A DNA stretch of 64,000 nt from the NCBI RefSeq assembly GCF_042682565.1, contig NZ_JBHUIC010000011.1, one strand, 5' to 3'. The translations under genes were made by a program, and so were the position numbers. This DNA comes from Pistricoccus aurantiacus (GTDB taxonomy: Bacteria; Pseudomonadota; Gammaproteobacteria; Pseudomonadales; Halomonadaceae). The first letter of the stretch is position 1; each line of letters opens with the position of its first letter. Positions 60,371 through 64,000 of the stretch are shown here, piece after piece. Under the pieces are notes generated by a model. That model did not search any database. It was not told where the DNA came from and saw nothing but the letters and a program-made list of their open reading frames with translations.

Positions 60371-60395
60371 TAAAAAGGCTGCCCGCGGGCAGCCT
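60371..60395 (-). terminator. Terminator of the mechanosensitive-channel gene
   Basis: A perfect 20-nt palindrome AGGCTGCCCG/CGGGCAGCCT (60376-60395) is flanked by AAAAA on its left, which reads as a U-run on the minus strand, downstream of the channel stop at 60430. Confidence 0.85.
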
Positions 60396-60429
60396 GAAAT
60401 GTGTAGAGCAAAGAATCTGATTCAGGTTT

Positions 60430-62766
60430 TTATTCGTCGGGATCGGGGAAATCGCCTTTGAACTTGGGGTTGGGCTGGGATCTGGGATCCTCGCTGTAGT
60501 CCTTGTCGTCCTCGTGACTTAGTCGTGGCCGAGAAGTGATTCGCACTCGCGCGGGAGCGGCCTTGCCTTCCTTGTCCTCACCAAAATACAGCGTGGATTG
60601 AGGATAGGGGATGGTGATACCCGCCGCTTCGAAATGCATCTTGACCAGGCGATTGTAGGCGCGCCCGATTGCCCACTGATTGCCCGGTGTGGTCATGATG
60701 CGCACACGAATGTTGACGGAGCTATCCGCCAAGGCGACGACGCCGGAAACCTCCAGCGCGTCGAGAATATCTTTCTTGTACTCCTCTTCATTGGCAAGCT
60801 CGTCGAAAGCTTCCCTTAGCCGCACGATGGCTTCATCGATATTTTCGCGGTAGGCGATACGATACTCGCCCACGTGATAGGCGAATTCCCGCATGTAGTT
60901 GGAGACGGTATCGACGCTCGAGAACGGCACGATATGGTAGGTGCCATTGAGGTCGCGAATACCCACGGAGCGAATGCTCAGGCGCTCCGCCGTGCCGGTG
61001 ATGCCGCCTACCGTTACCACGTCGCCAGTGTTCATGGCATTTTCGATCTGAATAAAGATGCCGGTGATAATGTCCTGTACGAGCTTCTGGGCGCCAAAAC
61101 CGATGGCAAGACCCAGAACCCCGGCGCCAGCGATCAACGGTCCAATGTTGATGCCGATCTCCGACAGCACGATCATCGTCGTCATGGTGATGAGGGTAAT
61201 GGCCAGAGCGTTGCGAAATAGTCCAAGCAGCGTCTGGGCGCGGGCGGAAGGCAAGCCTTTGCGACCCTTGCCGTAAAGTGAATGTTCGATAAGGCTGGCC
61301 AGCACCAGCCAGGACATCAGAGCCACGACGATGATAGTGAGAACGCTGAGGAACTTGCCGATGATGGTATGTCCCGTATCGGAGGCGTACCAGGCGGCCA
61401 GGTCGAACAGATTCCAGGCGTTGCCTACCAGCATGATGGTGACGATGAGAATCAATATTCGAATGACTCGCAGCAGGTTGGGGATGTAGGAGTTAAGTCG
61501 ACGCTCGAGCAACGGAAACTTCTGACGGATATTTTCCGGGAGATGGATATATCGCCCGATTACCTGAGTCAGCAGCTTGGAAAGCAGTATGCCCGCGCCG
61601 ATGATCAGCATGCTCTCGAGAGTGGCCAGGGTAACGAAAGGCAAGGCTTCCTCGGGACGCACCATGGTCAGTGCCAGCACGACCAGAAAATACAGGATCA
61701 CCAGCCAGTGCCAGATATGGGCAAGTAGCCGAAGCACCACCTTGGAAGCGCTCATGGTGCCGCGCCTGGCCATGGCCTCGAGACCACGACGTACCCGTAA
61801 ACGGTTTCTGAAAACAAAAATGATGGCATAGAAAAAAGCGAACAGGATGATCAGGGTGCTGACGCCTCGGGCGAGAGTGGTAGAGAGGTAGACATTGATC
61901 AGCGGTACCACTACCAGCAGGCCATAGCCGACCAGGCCTACCAGTCGTGCCATCCATCGATTCCAGTAGGAGGCTTCCGCGGCGGAAATTGTCAGGAGTC
62001 GCAAGCCTTCGTAGCGGGAGGCAAACAGCATCCGTAGTCCGGCCTTGATCAGCTCGATGACCAAGAAGGCATTGAGAAACAGCGAGGCCTGGGTCGAAAG
62101 CTCGCCGCTCTCGCCTAGTACGAAAGTGGCTAGTAGGTTGCCGCCGATATAAGCCAGCCCCACGATGGCGGCGTCAATCAGTGCGGCGATGGCAACGGCG
62201 GCGAGGACGCGCAGAATTTCCGTGCGCCCCGTGCCATGCCGTGACCAATGGCTCAACGCCAGATAAAGCCGTCGCGTCAGGCGACGAAGGACGAAGAACA
62301 GGGCAAAGGTCGCCACGATCACGATGGTCAGGTTGATGACGGCGGTGGTGAAGGTCGAGGGGTTGAAGCGGTCTGCTTCTTTCTTGGCGCCACCGCTGAC
62401 CAGATCGGCCATCAGGTCGGCAAGATCGGTGACCTGGTCGCCGATATCCCCAGCGATATAGCGGGTCGTGGCGGCTACCTGTCTGGGCAGGGATTCGCCG
62501 GCATCCTCTTTCACGGAAGCAACCTGTTCTGCCGCCTCGACCGTGGGGGTGGCAGCGGCTACGTTTGGCGACTGTTCCGCCAGTCGACGCAGCTCACCGA
62601 TAATTTTTGCCCGCGACTGCTCGTTTTCCAGGAGATCAGCCAGCGTTGAGTAGGTAGGAGCGTCGGTGGTTGATGGGCTACTCTGCTGAGCATAGGCCAG
62701 AGAGCCGACAAACAGCGAAGCTAACAACAGCCATGTCGTCAGAAGTATAAAACGTGTCTTGGGCAC
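60430..62766 (-). CDS. MscS-superfamily mechanosensitive channel (YbiO/MscK-like)
   Basis: A 778-residue channel that would release solutes on hypo-osmotic shock. A signal peptide (near LAYA) is followed by a helical periplasmic segment, about ten membrane helices, and the MscS pore helix with GAGVLGLAIGFGAQKLVQDI, then ENAMNTGDVVTVGGITGTAE and a cytoplasmic beta/alpha-beta domain ending at ITIPYPQSTLYFGE. The tail is Asp/Lys-rich. The GTG at 62766 is preferred over the ATG at 62778 because GGAGG lies 5 nt before it. Confidence 0.9.
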   Translation of the reverse strand: MPKTRFILLTTWLLLASLFVGSLAYAQQSSPSTTDAPTYSTLADLLENEQSRAKIIGELRRLAEQSPNVAAATPTVEAAEQVASVKEDAGESLPRQVAATTRYIAGDIGDQVTDLADLMADLVSGGAKKEADRFNPSTFTTAVINLTIVIVATFALFFVLRRLTRRLYLALSHWSRHGTGRTEILRVLAAVAIAALIDAAIVGLAYIGGNLLATFVLGESGELSTQASLFLNAFLVIELIKAGLRMLFASRYEGLRLLTISAAEASYWNRWMARLVGLVGYGLLVVVPLINVYLSTTLARGVSTLIILFAFFYAIIFVFRNRLRVRRGLEAMARRGTMSASKVVLRLLAHIWHWLVILYFLVVLALTMVRPEEALPFVTLATLESMLIIGAGILLSKLLTQVIGRYIHLPENIRQKFPLLERRLNSYIPNLLRVIRILILIVTIMLVGNAWNLFDLAAWYASDTGHTIIGKFLSVLTIIVVALMSWLVLASLIEHSLYGKGRKGLPSARAQTLLGLFRNALAITLITMTTMIVLSEIGINIGPLIAGAGVLGLAIGFGAQKLVQDIITGIFIQIENAMNTGDVVTVGGITGTAERLSIRSVGIRDLNGTYHIVPFSSVDTVSNYMREFAYHVGEYRIAYRENIDEAIVRLREAFDELANEEEYKKDILDALEVSGVVALADSSVNIRVRIMTTPGNQWAIGRAYNRLVKMHFEAAGITIPYPQSTLYFGEDKEGKAAPARVRITSRPRLSHEDDKDYSEDPRSQPNPKFKGDFPDPDE

Positions 62767-62994
62767 GCTTGCCTCCATGAATGCACGTGAAGATGGATGG
62801 TGAGATATTCATGCTCTGGCTTGTGCTGGCTGACAGGCCGAAACATTCCACCATGCCTTTAAGCTCGGACAGCGAACAACGAATTTGTATTATTACCAGG
62901 GAAGTTCGTCATGGGAAATATGAGCGCCAGCAGCGAGAAACGCCGCTTGGCGCATCAAATTCAATTGAGGAAGGAATGGTCTAATAATACGAGC
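62767..62994. other. Gap between channel and protease genes
   Basis: The 228 bp contain two short plus-strand frames (from 62781 and from 62911) that resemble nothing I know. I see no terminator. Confidence 0.4.
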
Positions 62995-63546
62995 CTAGTC
63001 ATTTTTCTCAGGCTGGTAAGGAACGATTGGCATGTTTTCGTCGCAACTTGGCTTGCTCAGAAATGTTTTTTCCACATCGAGTAGGCCTAAATGGGAAATA
63101 GTGCGTCTTCCCAAAAGCACTGGATACAGCATTTTCTTACGGCTGCGCAGGCTAAATTCCTCCTCGTAAAGGGTATCGTCAATGCACAGATTCATTAACA
63201 CCGTGGGGCGGTGGGATTTGCCGCCGGCGCCGCGTAGCGTAAGGTCACGTTGTACCTTTCGCTCCACGGTTTCCGTGAATCGCTCATTGTTTGCCTCATC
63301 CTCGAGTTTTAGACGAAAGCGAACCCATTCCTCACCGTTCTTCTCAAAGCTTTCGATGTCTCGGGCATCGAGAGAAGAGGTCAGAGCACCGCTATCGAGC
63401 TTGGCCTTCACCTCGACGCCCCAAGGCTCGATGGTAGCCTTTTCGACCCAGCCGAATACCTTGTGCTCATCAGCGCCGGCAAGGTTGGTGATGCTTATTA
63501 GTAGTAAGCTGAAAACTAGTAGGAAACGCCTTAAACCCGCTGACAT
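62995..63546 (-). CDS. RimB-like retropepsin-fold protease (ATP-dependent zinc protease family)
   Basis: A 183-residue protein with a signal peptide ending near LAGA. The domain carries KLDSGALTSSLDARDI (about 49-64), an aspartyl-protease-like D-S-G triad in place of DTG, and LGRRTISHLGLLDVEKTFL near the C terminus. This is the DUF785/RimK-associated family; related periplasmic versions exist in halophiles. AAGGAGG is 4 nt before the ATG. The signal peptide makes a periplasmic location likely, so the RimK-linked role may not apply. Confidence 0.85.
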   Translation of the reverse strand: MSAGLRRFLLVFSLLLISITNLAGADEHKVFGWVEKATIEPWGVEVKAKLDSGALTSSLDARDIESFEKNGEEWVRFRLKLEDEANNERFTETVERKVQRDLTLRGAGGKSHRPTVLMNLCIDDTLYEEEFSLRSRKKMLYPVLLGRRTISHLGLLDVEKTFLSKPSCDENMPIVPYQPEKND

Positions 63547-63895
63547 CCTGCCTCCTTGGCTTAAATAAGCGACTAAGTGGAAATCGTTCGCATGATTCCA
63601 TTATTGCCGTCACACAGCAAGGGGCACTGACGATAGACATCATTCAAAATTTATAGAAGGATTCTAATGTTCAATTATGTAGAGACTTGGAGTCACCACC
63701 GGCACAGGTCTGAATTCGAGAAATCATCGGTGGCCCTCAAAACAAGCGATTCCCGGAGATTTAAATAATAAGTATTCTTACTTGAGATGCTTTTCGATTC
63801 ATGCACTTTGTCAAGATACTTTTGCATCAGTCGTTGCCTAGACTGGGGTTAGAGGACGATCTGAAATACGAGGCTTAGCGAAGTTCGAAATAGGT
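63547..63895. other. Upstream region of the rRNA operon
   Basis: The 349 bp between the protease gene and the rRNA promoter hold no ORF. AT-rich tracts (for example around 63760-63780) could serve as UP elements or binding sites for a FIS-type activator; I cannot fix a second promoter. Confidence 0.5.
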
Positions 63896-63896
63896 C

Positions 63897-63925
63897 TTGC
63901 ATTTTATCGTTTGGGGTCGTAAAGT
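63897..63925 (+). promoter_or_regulatory. rRNA operon promoter
   Basis: TTGCAT (63897-63902) and TAAAGT (63920-63925) are 17 nt apart, with a GC-rich downstream stretch ACGCATCCGC as is usual for stringently controlled rrn promoters. Confidence 0.65.
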
Positions 63926-64000
63926 ACGCATCCGCTGCTGAGGCCACTCTGGTTGCAGCAGCAGCTCTTTAACAATCGATCAGGTAATTCATGTGGGCGC
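63926..64000 (+). other. rRNA operon leader with boxB-like hairpin and boxA
   Basis: A hairpin GCTGCTG/CAGCAGC (63934-63940 and 63956-63962) is followed by the antitermination boxA GCTCTTTAACA (63964-63974) and the typical leader text AATCGATCAGGTAATTCATG with GTGGGCGC. In gammaproteobacteria these precede the 16S gene, which should begin roughly 100 to 150 nt after the window. Confidence 0.85.

Noticed and set aside
62911..63084. 57-codon plus-strand ORF with AGGGAAG before its ATG
   Set aside because: It runs antisense into the 3' end of the protease gene, has no recognisable similarity and lies where chance frames are frequent.

Overview
The window is a GC-rich, densely packed chromosomal segment of a gammaproteobacterium. 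A member of the Halomonadaceae (Halomonas/Chromohalobacter-like) is the best guess. This is an inference from the fused nuoCD inside a complete nuoA-N operon, the divergent argH-lptM-lysA-dapF-DUF484-xerC-yigB and hemC-hemD-hemX-hemY blocks, several TRAP transporters, and the rRNA leader at the right end. Taxonomy was not tested by any search.

Layout, left to right. 1-6632: 3' end of an aldo/keto reductase, a PNPOx-family stress protein, a HisC-like aminotransferase, a translationally coupled hydrolase/lipoprotein pair, malate synthase G and a PaaI-type thioesterase. 6633-8540: a visibly AT-richer patch with mobile-element and gene debris (an IS30-type HTH joined to a DUF2442 domain, a short-chain dehydrogenase stub, a tiny lipoprotein ORF) followed by an intact patatin phospholipase. 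8620-15038: an MFS transporter, a DUF423 protein, an AGCS Na+/alanine symporter, thiS-thiG-trmB and an EamA exporter divergent from a LysR regulator. 16023-16327: a gene-free stretch that carries, on the minus strand, every hallmark of a Fur-repressed small RNA. 16328-26591: a membrane protein/SCO1 pair, an FKBP isomerase with a secreted type II PHB depolymerase, a TRAP system split over both strands, a TIGR02444 protein, the ABC-F protein YheS, Dtd and ThiD. 26921-42247: the respiratory complex I operon nuoABCDEFGHIJKLMN. 42386-45949: an FmdB-like zinc ribbon, formamidase FmdA and a TRAP QM pair without a binding protein. 46018-49763: a nuclease-fold protein, DsbA, cytochrome c4, EngB and YigB. 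49799-55481: the minus-strand amino-acid/cell-division operon. 55707-60282: hemCDXY. 60430-63546: an MscS-superfamily channel and a RimB-like protease. 63897-64000: the promoter and boxA leader of an rRNA operon whose 16S gene should start just past the window.

Taken together this is mainly housekeeping: aerobic respiration (complex I, cytochrome c4, SCO1), heme synthesis, lysine/arginine synthesis, thiamine synthesis, and carbon uptake and storage (malate synthase, TRAP, PHB depolymerase).

The least expected element is the putative sRNA at 16048-16165. It has a TTGACG/TACCTT promoter with a 15-of-19 Fur box between the elements, a 5' hairpin, an exposed anti-Shine-Dalgarno segment and a U7 terminator. 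That segment could pair with the nuoB ribosome-binding region in the same window, which would link iron status to complex I as RyhB does in E. coli. The pairing was worked out by eye and is a hypothesis.
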